Origin: Chondrus crispus
Lineage: Eukaryota; Rhodophyta; Florideophyceae; Gigartinales; Gigartinaceae
NCBI RefSeq assembly: GCF_000350225.1
Contig: NW_005178495.1
Span: 102,714-166,713, forward strand
Length of the DNA: 64,000 nucleotides
Direction: 5' to 3'
This document shows positions 1 to 9,811 of the stretch, in pieces. Below the pieces are notes generated by a model. That model made no database searches, had not been told where the DNA came from, and saw only the letters and a program-made list of their open reading frames with translations. The number at the start of each line of letters is the position of its first letter. Position 1 is the first letter of the stretch. Both the position numbers and the translations under genes were made by a program.

Positions 1-963
1 TCGGCCACGCAGCCGGCCCGCAAACCCCCGCTCAAGCGCCCGCAGGTCGCCCATGTGCCGCTGCAGCGCGCGTGGACCCGCGACGAGACCGACTCCCTCT
101 TCGCCCTGTGCTACGAATTCGACCTCCGCTTCCCCGTCATCCACGACCGCTGGCCAGACCGCTTGCCCCCGCGCTCCATCGACGAGCTCAAGGACCGCTA
201 CTACTCCATCGCGAAGGCCGTCATCGAGCACCGCTCGCTCTTGGACGGCAAGCACAAGCTCCGCCAGAGTTTGCAGCGCCACTGCATGGCCATCACCATG
301 AACCCGTTTGACTACGAGTATGAATGCATTCGGAAGAACCAGCTCGCCGTCCAGTATCGCCGGTCGAAGGAAGAGCTCCGCGAGGAGGAGGAGACCGTGA
401 GAGAGGCCAGGCGTATCGAGGCGTCCAGGAAGAGGTTGGCTAAGGAGAGACAGCGTCTCATCAAGTTGCTCACCCCGGCAGGCGGCGTCGCATCCGTGGG
501 CGATGGGAGGAAGGGCGTTGATCCAGCGCTTGCGATGGCAGCGGCCGCAAACATGCCGCACAAGACGTTTCCACATCGCAAAGTCGTGTCGGGGGCTATG
601 GCAAGGAGTAGTATGATTTACACGCCCGTCACTCAAAGTGCGAGGCTATCGAGACGCATTGATGAAGCGCTCATAGAATTGGAAGTGGGGACTAGACCTA
701 CGCCAACGACAATTGTCGTGGATAACTTTGATTTGCTTAGGATGGATATTCTAACGTTCATTGAGCTCCAGAGGACAGTGTTGCGGAAGGAAGAGGACGT
801 ACATACGTTAAGGGTCAAGCTCGCCAAGTTGAAAGGGGACCCGGTGCCCCCGCCCCCGCCGGGCATTACCTTGAGCCATAAGAAGAGACGTGCTGATGAT
901 GTGGAGATAGGATCCTTGTTCGGGCCGGTCCCTCTAAAGCAAGCAAAAGCAACCATTCGGTAG
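1..963 (+). CDS. DMAP1: DMAP1/SWC4-like subunit of SWR1/NuA4 chromatin complexes (5' partial)
   Basis: The frame is open from base 1 with no ATG, so the N-terminus lies outside the window; 320 residues are visible. Soon after the edge comes a LKRPQV peptide and then a SANT/Myb-type segment (about residues 25-75: AWTRDETDSLF, FDLRFPVIHDRW, SIDELKDRYY), which is diagnostic for DMAP1/SWC4. A long charged coiled-coil-like helix rich in E, R and K follows (about 100-155), then the C-terminal half with PTPTTIVVDNFDLLR and a basic KKRRADD patch. Family members are shared subunits of the SWR1 (H2A.Z deposition) and NuA4/TIP60 acetyltransferase complexes in the nucleus. The next gene is convergent. 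The call is strong from the SANT segment; the truncation is only the window boundary. Confidence 0.9.
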   Translation, partial: SATQPARKPPLKRPQVAHVPLQRAWTRDETDSLFALCYEFDLRFPVIHDRWPDRLPPRSIDELKDRYYSIAKAVIEHRSLLDGKHKLRQSLQRHCMAITMNPFDYEYECIRKNQLAVQYRRSKEELREEEETVREARRIEASRKRLAKERQRLIKLLTPAGGVASVGDGRKGVDPALAMAAAANMPHKTFPHRKVVSGAMARSSMIYTPVTQSARLSRRIDEALIELEVGTRPTPTTIVVDNFDLLRMDILTFIELQRTVLRKEEDVHTLRVKLAKLKGDPVPPPPPGITLSHKKRRADDVEIGSLFGPVPLKQAKATIR

Positions 964-1667
964 ATGCATGCAACGAATATTTCTTTCATAGTCTCAAGAT
1001 TGCAGCCAGTCGCTTGCTGACTTGCACGGGAAAAGCTCTCAATCTTGGTTGAGGCGAGCGACCGCATCCGCTCGTATTGAGCACAGCCGGAAGGCGTCAG
1101 TGGTGATGTTGTTTTAACTTTCAAACTGGCAGAAAGATATGAAAACTTTCGGAGTGCGCTCAGTTGCTGTCACGCCAATGTCTGCACTCCGTGAATAAAC
1201 AGGCGTTCAAGTTTGTACAGTGAGCATCTGCAGCCTTCTGTGGTATTGCTCGCACGGTACCTCCTCTCACAACTTGCTTAACTGATTCCTGACAATAGCA
1301 GATCTTACACTCGCGTTGCCCCTTCACGCCCAAACCAAGAGCGCCGCATATGAACTCCTCAAAGATCCTCTGTACACCTGAGGGCCGCCGACGCTGATAA
1401 GGGCAATGACAGAGTAAATGGGGCACGCGCGCAGTGTGTCGACGGCTGGACAGGCAGGCATGCACATGCTAATGGCCTCTCCCATGCTAGAGCCTTTTTG
1501 CGTTGCATGTCATTATTTTCCCCACATTAGTTGTTCGTCATCTGCGTCACCGTTTTCCACCCTGAGACGTGGCATGGGCACGTCGATGAAAGCATATACA
1601 AACCCCATGAGGATGACAACCCCCAATTCTTTGCATACTCATAACAACAAGCTTGGGTCAGGGCTCT
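964..1667. other. Convergent intergenic region, no gene seen
   Basis: About 700 bases between the 3' ends of the DMAP1-like gene and the MAP kinase. Short frames on both strands have no recognisable protein features. It presumably holds the two 3' UTRs. Confidence 0.6.
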
Positions 1668-3374
1668 TCATGCACTCACTTGTTCGTCTGTCATATCGGA
1701 GACGATTTCCGTTCCAATGTCCGTCATGCTCTCGACTGTTTCACTGACGCGTCTATCTGGGACAGCACCCAACTCGCCCGATGCTTGTCGGAATGCGACG
1801 GTGGAAGAAGCGCTGCCAGTTGAAAACTTGCCTACATATCTGGGAAGCTGATGGTCGTCCCCATTCCCCATCCCTACATCTTGCTGCGCTGCTGCATATT
1901 CTCTATCGGCTTCTGCGCCCATGGGTGCGCCATTCATATTGGCCGTGGTCAAGTGCGCTCCATTGGGGTGTGCCTCATTTGCGACACCCGAAGCACCTGC
2001 AGTCGCAGCTTGTGTCGCACCATCTGTGCTCGTGGTGACGGCATTCCCCAGCCTACCACCCTGATAACTGACAGACTGGGTCTGGCTGTTGCGACTATCT
2101 ATCGCTGTATGGCAATATTGCGTCAGTTGTTGGTTTGGCATCGACTCCCACGCCCGCGGAGGCTCGGTGCCGTTTTGATGCGCATTCATCTCGTCTCTAA
2201 ACCGGGACACCTGGTCCACAGGGGCGTAGCGCAAGACGGGCTGGTCCGTGTGCCGCAAGTATTCGTCCCTTCGCTCTGGATGATACTTTAGGATTTCCTC
2301 CAGAAAGAGAGCGCGCAATTCTGGAATGGAGTGACTCCTTCGCTCAAACGCAAACTCGTTCATGTCGATTGGCTTTCCAGGCGTAATGACATCCATTTGC
2401 AAGTACGGATGTTTGAGGGCGTCTTCCGCAGTGATGCGCTTGACGGGATCGAACTCGAGAATCTTTTCGAGCAAATCCAGGGCGGGCGCATCGGCTGTTG
2501 GACACAGCTCCTTCATTGGTCGACGCGGACGGCGCGGCATACGGGCCAGATGCGTGCGCGCACGAGGTTCACGGACAGAGGCGGCGGCCTCTGGACTCGG
2601 GTTTCCTAGGGCGTCGACGATGAGGTCGAGTTGGTTTTCTGGGTTGTGGCCAGGAAAGAGTGCCCTGCCTTTGTTAAGCATTTCAGCAAAGATGCATCCG
2701 ATGGACCACATGTCGATGGCCGGAGTGTAATTGGAAGCGCCGGCCATTATGAGTTCCGGGGCTCTGTACCAGCGGGTGGCAACGTAATCAGTCCAGAAAA
2801 CGGCGTCGGGTTCCTGGCAGTCGACTGCGGCGCGAGAGAGACCAAAGTCGACAATACGCAAGTCGCACTGGGCGTTGATGAGAATATTTGAGGGCTTGAG
2901 GTCGCGGTGGAAGACGCGCGAAGTGTGGATGTAATAAATGCCGCGAATCAACTGAAAGACGAGCCAACGGATATGCTCGTTGGAGAGCTCGATCTTGGAG
3001 CGAAGGACGCGGGTAAGGTCGGTGGGCATGAGCTCGAGCACGACGAAGACGTCGTCAAAGAGGTTGCGGTCGGATGGAAGAAGGACGTCCTTGATGGTAA
3101 TGATGTTATCGTGGCCCTTTAGCAAGCGGAGAAACTTGAGCTCACGTAGCGTGCGCGTGGCTTCGGGGGCCTCCTCGAAGACGCGCATGATGCGCTTGAC
3201 GGCGACTTTCTCGCCCGTCTCGGTGTTGACTGCTGAGCAGACAATTCCGTAGCTTCCCTCGCCGATAACTTGCTCGAGATGATACTTGTGCTCGGAGAGG
3301 GGGGGGAGGAAGAAGTCCTCCTTGAGACGCTCGAGCATGCGACGACGCTCGTCCTCATTGGTGGCGCGCTGCAT
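1668..3374 (-). CDS. Mitogen-activated protein kinase with TDY activation loop
   Basis: A 568-residue Ser/Thr kinase of the MAPK family. Visible motifs: glycine loop GEGSYG (38-43), VAVK lysine 60, HRDLKPSN (156-163), DFG (176-178), activation motif TDY (195-197) followed by VATRWYRAPEL, and DMWSIGCIFAE. The catalytic domain ends near residue 345, followed by about 220 residues of low-complexity tail rich in T, A, G and Q. TDY rather than TEY is the form of plant group-D and many algal MAPKs. The first ATG in frame is at 3374; the open frame extends upstream but only from a TTG codon and through proline-rich translation of a G/C tract, so that extension is rejected. A G15 run (3456-3470) lies about 80 bases upstream of the start. 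A dual-specificity MAPKK should phosphorylate T195 and Y197 (family knowledge). No introns are needed. Confidence 0.93.
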   Translation of the reverse strand: MQRATNEDERRRMLERLKEDFFLPPLSEHKYHLEQVIGEGSYGIVCSAVNTETGEKVAVKRIMRVFEEAPEATRTLRELKFLRLLKGHDNIITIKDVLLPSDRNLFDDVFVVLELMPTDLTRVLRSKIELSNEHIRWLVFQLIRGIYYIHTSRVFHRDLKPSNILINAQCDLRIVDFGLSRAAVDCQEPDAVFWTDYVATRWYRAPELIMAGASNYTPAIDMWSIGCIFAEMLNKGRALFPGHNPENQLDLIVDALGNPSPEAAASVREPRARTHLARMPRRPRRPMKELCPTADAPALDLLEKILEFDPVKRITAEDALKHPYLQMDVITPGKPIDMNEFAFERRSHSIPELRALFLEEILKYHPERRDEYLRHTDQPVLRYAPVDQVSRFRDEMNAHQNGTEPPRAWESMPNQQLTQYCHTAIDSRNSQTQSVSYQGGRLGNAVTTSTDGATQAATAGASGVANEAHPNGAHLTTANMNGAPMGAEADREYAAAQQDVGMGNGDDHQLPRYVGKFSTGSASSTVAFRQASGELGAVPDRRVSETVESMTDIGTEIVSDMTDEQVSA

Positions 3375-3843
3375 GGTGCGTGGGTACTTGTTGGGGGCAG
3401 CAGTGGATGGCGTCGCGAGGCAGAGAAGGGGAGTGAGTGGCGAGTGATGGGTGAAGGGGGGGGGGGGGGGAGGCGGACGTTGAGGGCGAGTGTACCGGAA
3501 AGAAGAAGGGGGGTGGGCTAACGGGGAGAAGGTGAACAAGTGAGGTTTGTTAGATTTTGGATAAATTTGGAGGGGCTAGGGAGGCCACACCAAATTGACA
3601 AGTTATAAGGCAACGCATGGCTCATGTGCCAGCAGCATCACGTCACGCTTTGCTCACTCAACAAGCCTTACAAATATCACCATGCATCCCTTCGGCAGTT
3701 ACCGCTCCTCCTCCCCCGCCCCCTCCCCACATCCTTACTTGTTACCACTCCACCACTTCTTTAAAACACAATGTAACACGATTCTATAACCCCGACACAA
3801 AACATTTCCTACTTCCTCAGCTCTCTATCCAATCCAGCAATGA
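3375..3843. promoter_or_regulatory. MAPK upstream region with G15 homopolymer, and 3' flank of VPS4
   Basis: This stretch holds the 5' leader and promoter of the kinase and the 3' end of the next gene, both on the minus strand. Purine-rich sequence with a run of fifteen G (3456-3470) lies next to the kinase start; there is no clear TATA box. Confidence 0.45.
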
Positions 3844-5238
3844 TTATACACCGCTCTGGCCCTTCTCCGCCGTAAACTTGACGTGCATCGCAATATTGTC
3901 CTGCCCCACAGACGGCTTCGTCTTCGCCAACGCAAGCTCAAAGTCGTACCTGCTCACCATCGGCACGTGCAGTTCCTCCGCTTTAATCGTCATCAGCGTC
4001 ATCTCCTCCCCAACCGGGTCCCCGGGCGAGCACGGCGTCAACTTGCTCATCTTTCTCCCTTCCTCCTCCACCGTAATCCGCTTGAAGAACGTCGCATTCT
4101 GCAGCGTCCGCACCGGCTGCATGATCGCGTCCCTCACCAAAACTCCCATGTCCGACCCGGAGAACCCCTTGGCCTGCAATGCTATCTCGGTAAAGTCGCT
4201 CTTCTCCAACGTGTGCGGCGTGTTTCCCAAATGAATTTCCAGCATCCGCGCACGTGCACGCTCCTCCGGCAACGGGATGTACACCCGTCGCTCCATCCGT
4301 CGCAGCAGCGCATCATCCAAGCCCCACGGGATGTTGGTCGCCCCCAGCAGTAGCACGCCATCCGTCGACTTGCCCACGCCGTCCATCTGCACCAGGAACT
4401 CCGTCTTTATCCGCCGCGAGCTCTCCGACTCGTTGTCGCTTCGCGACGACACCAGCGCATCGATTTCATCGATAAAGATAATTGCCTTGCCCGACGCGCG
4501 CGCCATGCTGAACAGCTCCCTGACCAGCTTCTCACTCTCGCCCTGCCACTTGGACACGAGATCCGACGAGGAGACGGAGAAAAACTGGGCGTCCGCCTCC
4601 GTCGCCACGGCCTTCGCTAGATAACTCTTTCCTGTGCCCGGCGGCCCGTACAGCAGGATGCCCTTCCACGGCCTTCGCTTCCCGACAAACATCTGTGGGA
4701 ACTTTTGTGGAAGAATGACAGCCTCCTTCAACGCATCCTTGGCTCCCTCCAAGCCCGCGACATCGTCCCATTTGACGTCGGGTTTCTCCGTCAATATAGC
4801 GCTTCCCAGCTGCAAACGCATCTTGTCGCCCTCGTCATCTTTCTTTGCCTTACCCTTCTTCGACGTGGCAGCGCCTCCCCCGCCGCCACCACCTCCTCCT
4901 CCACCAGCGCCTTCGTCGCCCTTTGGTGGTTCATCATCGTCCTCGGGGCCGCCATTTTCTCGGATTTCTTGTTGACGCTGCTCGTACTTTGTGAGCCAGT
5001 CCTTCATGATTTCTGCGCGGTCCATGTAGGCACTGATCTTTTCACGCAGCGAAGCTTTGATGCGATCGTTCTTTTCATACTTGAGGGCTGTGAAATAGTA
5101 CTCGACGGCGCGCAAGTAGGAATGTTTGGCTTGATCAAAGTTTTCGGGCTCATTGCTCTTGCAGGCGAGCTTATCGTACTGTATGGCGCGTTCGGCATGG
5201 GTGAAGCCCTGGTTAATAAATGTGCTGGTGTCCGCCAT
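3844..5238 (-). CDS. VPS4: VPS4 AAA-ATPase (ESCRT-III disassembly)
   Basis: A 464-residue AAA-ATPase. The N-terminal MIT domain (about 5-85) binds ESCRT-III tails. A linker containing a run of about 11 glycines (112-122) and a Lys-rich patch separates it from the ATPase core: DVKWDDVAGLEGAKDALKEAV, Walker A GPPGTGKS (198-205), Walker B IIFIDEID (253-260), sensor ATNIPWGLD, arginine fingers in LLRRMERRVYIPLP, then the beta domain and C-terminal helix typical of VPS4. It acts at endosomes, the plasma membrane and the midbody to recycle ESCRT-III polymers using ATP. The ATG at 5238 gives MADTSTFINQG directly before the MIT domain; the upstream frame extension uses a GTG codon. Length is close to the usual 435-445; the excess is the Gly linker. 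Uninterrupted reading frame. Confidence 0.96.
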   Translation of the reverse strand: MADTSTFINQGFTHAERAIQYDKLACKSNEPENFDQAKHSYLRAVEYYFTALKYEKNDRIKASLREKISAYMDRAEIMKDWLTKYEQRQQEIRENGGPEDDDEPPKGDEGAGGGGGGGGGGGAATSKKGKAKKDDEGDKMRLQLGSAILTEKPDVKWDDVAGLEGAKDALKEAVILPQKFPQMFVGKRRPWKGILLYGPPGTGKSYLAKAVATEADAQFFSVSSSDLVSKWQGESEKLVRELFSMARASGKAIIFIDEIDALVSSRSDNESESSRRIKTEFLVQMDGVGKSTDGVLLLGATNIPWGLDDALLRRMERRVYIPLPEERARARMLEIHLGNTPHTLEKSDFTEIALQAKGFSGSDMGVLVRDAIMQPVRTLQNATFFKRITVEEEGRKMSKLTPCSPGDPVGEEMTLMTIKAEELHVPMVSRYDFELALAKTKPSVGQDNIAMHVKFTAEKGQSGV

Positions 5239-7026
5239 GATTCTTTTCTTTTTTTCGCCCACGGCAACTGGTCAGGAATCTTTGTTTGGTGCGCTACTGT
5301 CAGGGCGAGAAGAGGGGACGGTTGGGTGTCTGGCAGACAGGAGAGATGCACAGCAGGTGCGGGGTGCGTGCGAGTGGGTCGTGAATGGACTGGTTTGTCG
5401 TGGAGATGAACTTCCCTTAGGATTGCTGTGAGAGAAAGTGGTAGCGAAGGAAGGACGACAACGCAGACCCTTATGTTGCGGGGAGGCTTGAAGACATAGG
5501 GTGAATAGCGGAGCAAAGTGGAGAGACGACAGTTGGTTTGCGGTACGGCCGAAGCCGGCAGCGCCAAGAGGGCAAAAATCAGCTTTTCTGCGTCCTTTTT
5601 ACCTTTTTACCTTTTTACAGTACCCTTCACAGTGTTCAAAAAGAAGGTGTGGCCACCCCATACCGTCTGACGGGTATGGGGTGGCCACACCTTCTTTTTT
5701 AAGGGTCTGAAGCCTTCTCAATGGTAACAGCAAGGACCCAAGGCACGCCGCTCTTACAGCGCCGTTGGCGGGTCGCTCCTTCCTGTTCGAATCCGAAAAT
5801 CCGAAAATCCGAATCTGTACGATACGAAGATAACCCACCATTATGGAAGTCATTGCTGGCAACTAGTACATGCAGACATGCTGACACTACAATATAAGTA
5901 CGCCAGCAACGACCCATGAGGGTCCTCATGAGGACTCCGAGGTGCCCAAGAAGGCTCTTTTTCCCGATGTACGGTACCCTTGGTACCCTTGGTACATGTG
6001 CAGTCTGTAACGGCAACAGCACTGCACTCATCAGTGATGAGAACAAGGAGAACGTGGTTCGTGTTCTCACCACGAACCACGCCTCTCTGACAACTCACAC
6101 CTTAACAAATGTACAACAACAAACAAAAAGCTCGAGACCCCCCCCCTCCCCGCCTTGCGTCTATTCCTGTTCCACCCTCTCCCTCTCATGTCTTGAGACG
6201 TCCCTGATGGGACCACCACCACACCAACAGTGATCTCATTCCCGGACATATTCATATGTTTAATCCAGTGCTTTATGCGTGCAACCTCAAAACTCCGTGC
6301 TTATTCGTTCTCCGCCCATAGACACAAACGCCGTTGCGACAATTCTACATTTCTGCCAATAAGCTTCAAAAGACACGTGGTCATGAGTCTGTCGGATTGC
6401 CTGTCGTTGGCACGCGTTTTAAGTCGATGGGATGGACCCTCGAGGTCTTCGTCAGCATTTTCACAGAGGGACTAGACAAGAGGCTCGACAGACTGCGCTT
6501 GAGTGAGTCGATTATCTCCCAAAATCCCTGGTGTCGGCAAATGGACATCCATACGCCACAGTCGGCGATCTTCACGCCCTGCGGAAAATCGTTGTCCGTA
6601 TCGAACACGAAGCGCGGTGGCGCAGAGCCCTCGACATTAGTCCGCAACCTCAACGACCGAGCTTCTTGTGAAACGGCGTGCCTCTGCAAAACGCGAAACA
6701 GCAAACTTCAACACCAATCACCAGGGAAGCAAAGGTCCTGGCGAAAACGACGCCATTTACTATAAACTGTGCAGAAAAAGTCACACAAGCGAGTTATCCA
6801 CAACTCCATGAACAGCCTCTACAATACTGTCCTCGCAACCGCCTTCACATGCTGTCGCGCGCCGATCTATGCTGGTGAGTGTAACATAATCCTGACTGGC
6901 TCACCATGCTTCAGGGCGCACGTCGGAAGTTTAGTCGTTCAGAGCTGTCAGAGAAAGTATTGCTACACTGAGAAAACCTACAAACGTAGATTTTAGTTAT
7001 GATTAGAATGGACTGTTTGCTCCCTT
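5239..7026. other. Intergenic region between VPS4 and COG5
   Basis: About 1.8 kb with no gene I can support. It contains three CTTTTTAC units (about 5595-5620), a long perfect hairpin (5638-5699, listed separately) and tandem GGTACCCTT units near 5973-5995, a motif that recurs at 27.17, 27.35 and 38.3 kb. Opposed short frames at 6334-6765 (+) and 6381-6704 (-) overlap each other and lack a recognisable domain. Confidence 0.55.
5638..5699. repeat. Perfect 27-bp inverted repeat (hairpin)
   Basis: The arms 5638-5664 and 5673-5699 are exact reverse complements, separated by only 8 bases (GTCTGACG). The arm contains AAGAAGGTGTGGCCACCCC. The outer ends are A-rich on the left and T-rich on the right. 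It lies about 400 bp upstream of the VPS4 start. It could be a miniature element, a small-RNA hairpin or a transcription-blocking structure. Confidence 0.9.
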
Positions 7027-9480
7027 TTAGTTTTCAGACTCTCGTAGTTTCTTGCATAGGGACGTTACGGCCTTATACTCGGGGCAAGGAGCACTCCCAG
7101 GCTTCAATTCAGTCGTTCTGTACTCCTCCAGAGAGAGTTCTACTTGTTCCCATGCTTCTTCTTCAGTGTGGCTTTCTAGCCATGACGCGTATTCGCTCGG
7201 AGAGATATCTTGCCTACGGTGAGGTTGTTTCAACCCACCTTCACTCGAACGTGCAAGAAGCAAATGAGCCAGTGTCGATGGCCGAAGAGCATTCAATTGG
7301 TCGAAGAGCTCTTCATCATTTTGGTGTAGTGCCTCCGTCTTCAACATCATAGTCGTTCGCAAGGCTCGAATGCACTGGTAGCTCTTTCCTAGAAGTCGGG
7401 CTGCACATAGACTTTCGACTGCCAACTCAATGCGCGCCATGTCTGTTGACAATCTCAGCCTGACAAGCTCAGTTTGTGGAAAAACCAAAGCCACGCTCTG
7501 TGCAAATGCATCCAGCACCCACTTGGCCAGATCAAGTGTGAATTTTCCCAATGACCGCGAACGAGTTAGCCCGGGAATGATTCCATCCGCAAACATTGAT
7601 ATTTGAGAGGAGATATCTAACACGTAAACGCTGCAACCATCATCCCCTACTTCGCCAGTCAAGTCTTCTGTATGCATTCGTAGCAGCACCTTGCGAATAT
7701 TACTCCTGCACGTTGAAAACGGTCCGTCAAGCAACAAATCACACAGATGCTTCAACGTCCCCAATTCCTTAGAGATGGGCTCGGGGATTGGTCCTGATCC
7801 GTCATCACGTTCGCCTAAAATTCTAGAAGCCGATACTGCTAGAGTTACCATTCCGTTGTACAAACCTGTTAGCCGCCATTCCTCCACCTCCCCGAGAGCT
7901 CTCCCATCGTCATCTATAGCTGTCGCCGCGGCGTAGTCCTCTGCGTGGCTTGTGTACAAGCGAAGCGCTGTGGCTACATTGTTGACTGCGGTGCGTAGCA
8001 ACTGCTTGTCACCACGCGCAGCCGTGAGCTCAGCTGCAAGCGCCTTTGTCAGTGTAAGAGCCTCTGTCTCACCGGCATACTTAGTGCCTTCGAAGAATGA
8101 CGAAACAGACGCAGTCAGCCGTTCGAGAGAGGCCGTGAGATAATGCGTCTCGACTTCGACCACTGCGCTGAAGAAAGCATTCTGTATGAACTCGTGGTTC
8201 GGGATAAGAGGAAGTTTTGATGCGTTAACAATTTTGGTGATTGGCGTGGGGGAAACACGTGCCAGCGCACTGACACGGTCTGATAAATTGACGAGGGACG
8301 ATTTCAGCCGCGGGAAGCCCTCCGCGAGAGCAAGAAATACGTAACCCGCGGCGGGCCGTCGCTTTCTTGTGCGGGCAAGCATGCCAATTTGCTCGGCCAT
8401 CGTGCGTGACAAGGCATCGATGAAGTTCGAAGCGACGGTATCGTGAAGTAGAGACATATGGCTAACATCACAGTACTTTCTTGATAGCACTTGCTGAAGT
8501 AGGATTGCCTTGAAGCAAGCCTGTGCGACAACCTCGAGCATTCTATCTATGTTCGCCCATACATCAACGCCTCCGGGAGATGCCGCGACAGATCCAATGC
8601 TAGGAATGCCTCTGAGTCCCCTCCCCCTAGCAGGCACCACAGCTCCATGCGGAGCATCCAGCGCTCGGTGCATGGAGCTCTGCGTCTCTCTGAGTAATCT
8701 TGCGAGCTCCGCATTAATGCGATCATCAAGGATATTAAGAGATGAGAAGGCAGACACCGCCGCTTCCACATCTGTTTGTGTTCGTGACGCAAGCCCCGCT
8801 TTTAAAATTGCGGTGGCGCGCTTTCGAGTTTCCGTGCTTGCTTTTCGAACGGCGATAATATCCTTCGCAACGCCATCGACTTTCTCAAGACCCTGGGGTC
8901 CTTGTGACCCGGTGAGTTCCTCTAGCTCACGGAGCGCTGCTGCTGCTGCAGGTAAGTTATCTGGCGTAGTAGCGTCGGATGGCCCGACAGCAGGGAAAAG
9001 GCCGGCTTCGGCTAGTTTTGCTGTGCATATCCTAAACCTATGAACGGCGCGCAGCAAGTCTCCGGCGGCGACGAGATTTTGCATACGGTTCACGGCGACG
9101 ACCATGGGCTTGTATGGTGTCTGCAAGGCATCAGCAAGGGTATCTGTAGCAGACGTAAGCGCCGAGACGCCTGTAGAAACAGTAGAGACCTCTTTCTCTA
9201 AAGCGTCAACGGCTTCCACCTCGGCAAGGAGAGCTTCCTTTCGGCGGATCACCTCTTGTCGGACGTTTGCGGTGAGCAGAGAAGACGCGCGGCGGGCATC
9301 TTCTAGTGCGGATGATATCCGCTCTTCGCGTACCGCAAGGCCGACGTGTTCTTCTGGAGAGAATTTGGGATCAAGAAAAACTCGCAGCGATGCATCGGCG
9401 CGCAACGAACCGACCAGTCCGGATAAACCCGACGTAGGTGACTGGGGTGGTGTCGCATTTGGAAGAAGAGGCCCCACCAT
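7027..9480 (-). CDS. COG5: Conserved oligomeric Golgi complex subunit 5
   Basis: An 817-residue protein, close to the animal COG5 length (about 840). The N-terminal COG5 domain is recognisable: VFLDPKFSPEEH near residue 34 followed by a long helix containing REERISSALEDARR, then the coiled-coil heptads ALLAEVEAVDALEKEVSTV and PYKPMVVAVNRMQNLVAAGDLLRAVHR, the segment that packs the COG lobe. The rest is predicted to be all-helical, as in CATCHR tethering proteins. COG is an eight-subunit tether for retrograde vesicles at the Golgi and keeps glycosyltransferases in place. The ATG at 9480 is the first in frame. It is divergent from the IDH gene, with about 330 bp between the start codons. Confidence 0.85.
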   Translation of the reverse strand: MVGPLLPNATPPQSPTSGLSGLVGSLRADASLRVFLDPKFSPEEHVGLAVREERISSALEDARRASSLLTANVRQEVIRRKEALLAEVEAVDALEKEVSTVSTGVSALTSATDTLADALQTPYKPMVVAVNRMQNLVAAGDLLRAVHRFRICTAKLAEAGLFPAVGPSDATTPDNLPAAAAALRELEELTGSQGPQGLEKVDGVAKDIIAVRKASTETRKRATAILKAGLASRTQTDVEAAVSAFSSLNILDDRINAELARLLRETQSSMHRALDAPHGAVVPARGRGLRGIPSIGSVAASPGGVDVWANIDRMLEVVAQACFKAILLQQVLSRKYCDVSHMSLLHDTVASNFIDALSRTMAEQIGMLARTRKRRPAAGYVFLALAEGFPRLKSSLVNLSDRVSALARVSPTPITKIVNASKLPLIPNHEFIQNAFFSAVVEVETHYLTASLERLTASVSSFFEGTKYAGETEALTLTKALAAELTAARGDKQLLRTAVNNVATALRLYTSHAEDYAAATAIDDDGRALGEVEEWRLTGLYNGMVTLAVSASRILGERDDGSGPIPEPISKELGTLKHLCDLLLDGPFSTCRSNIRKVLLRMHTEDLTGEVGDDGCSVYVLDISSQISMFADGIIPGLTRSRSLGKFTLDLAKWVLDAFAQSVALVFPQTELVRLRLSTDMARIELAVESLCAARLLGKSYQCIRALRTTMMLKTEALHQNDEELFDQLNALRPSTLAHLLLARSSEGGLKQPHRRQDISPSEYASWLESHTEEEAWEQVELSLEEYRTTELKPGSAPCPEYKAVTSLCKKLRESEN

Positions 9481-9811
9481 GGATCCTACCCTCGCAAGGA
9501 TGTGGGCGCGGTTGTGGAAGAGGGGAAACCCCTACGGACGGGATCCGCGGGAGGAAGGCCGGGTGATGTGTGCGCAGTGAAAATGTCTGGGCAGGATGAA
9601 GAAGATGTGTTTAGGGCCCACGTATCGATTGTAAGCAATCATTCCCCCGATTAAAAACAGCAGCATCCTTTTTTTGTATGCCTAAAACGACAAGATGTAG
9701 CACAGCATTGCTTATGCGGTAGTAATCATCACCAACTGACGTGCAGTAGTCCTCTTCTCACAGCCCACGACTTCCCGAAAGAGACGCTCTTGATCTCCCC
9801 TAAGACTAACA
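9481..9811. promoter_or_regulatory. Divergent promoter region, COG5 / IDH
   Basis: 331 bp separate two start codons on opposite strands, so this stretch must carry both promoters. The IDH side is T-rich and pyrimidine-rich; no convincing TATA box was seen. Confidence 0.5.

Noticed and set aside
3375-3539. Upstream extension of the MAP kinase
   Set aside because: Starts at TTG and translates a G/C homopolymer into poly-Pro; the ATG at 3374 fits the family better.
5755-5830. tRNA-like GTTCGAATCC box
   Set aside because: No matching acceptor stem or anticodon arm; the following CCGAAAATCCGAAAA is a simple repeat.
6334-6765. Opposed frames at 6334-6765 (+) and 6381-6704 (-)
   Set aside because: They overlap each other, lack domains, and the minus one begins at a CTG codon; a putative small upstream exon did not splice in frame.
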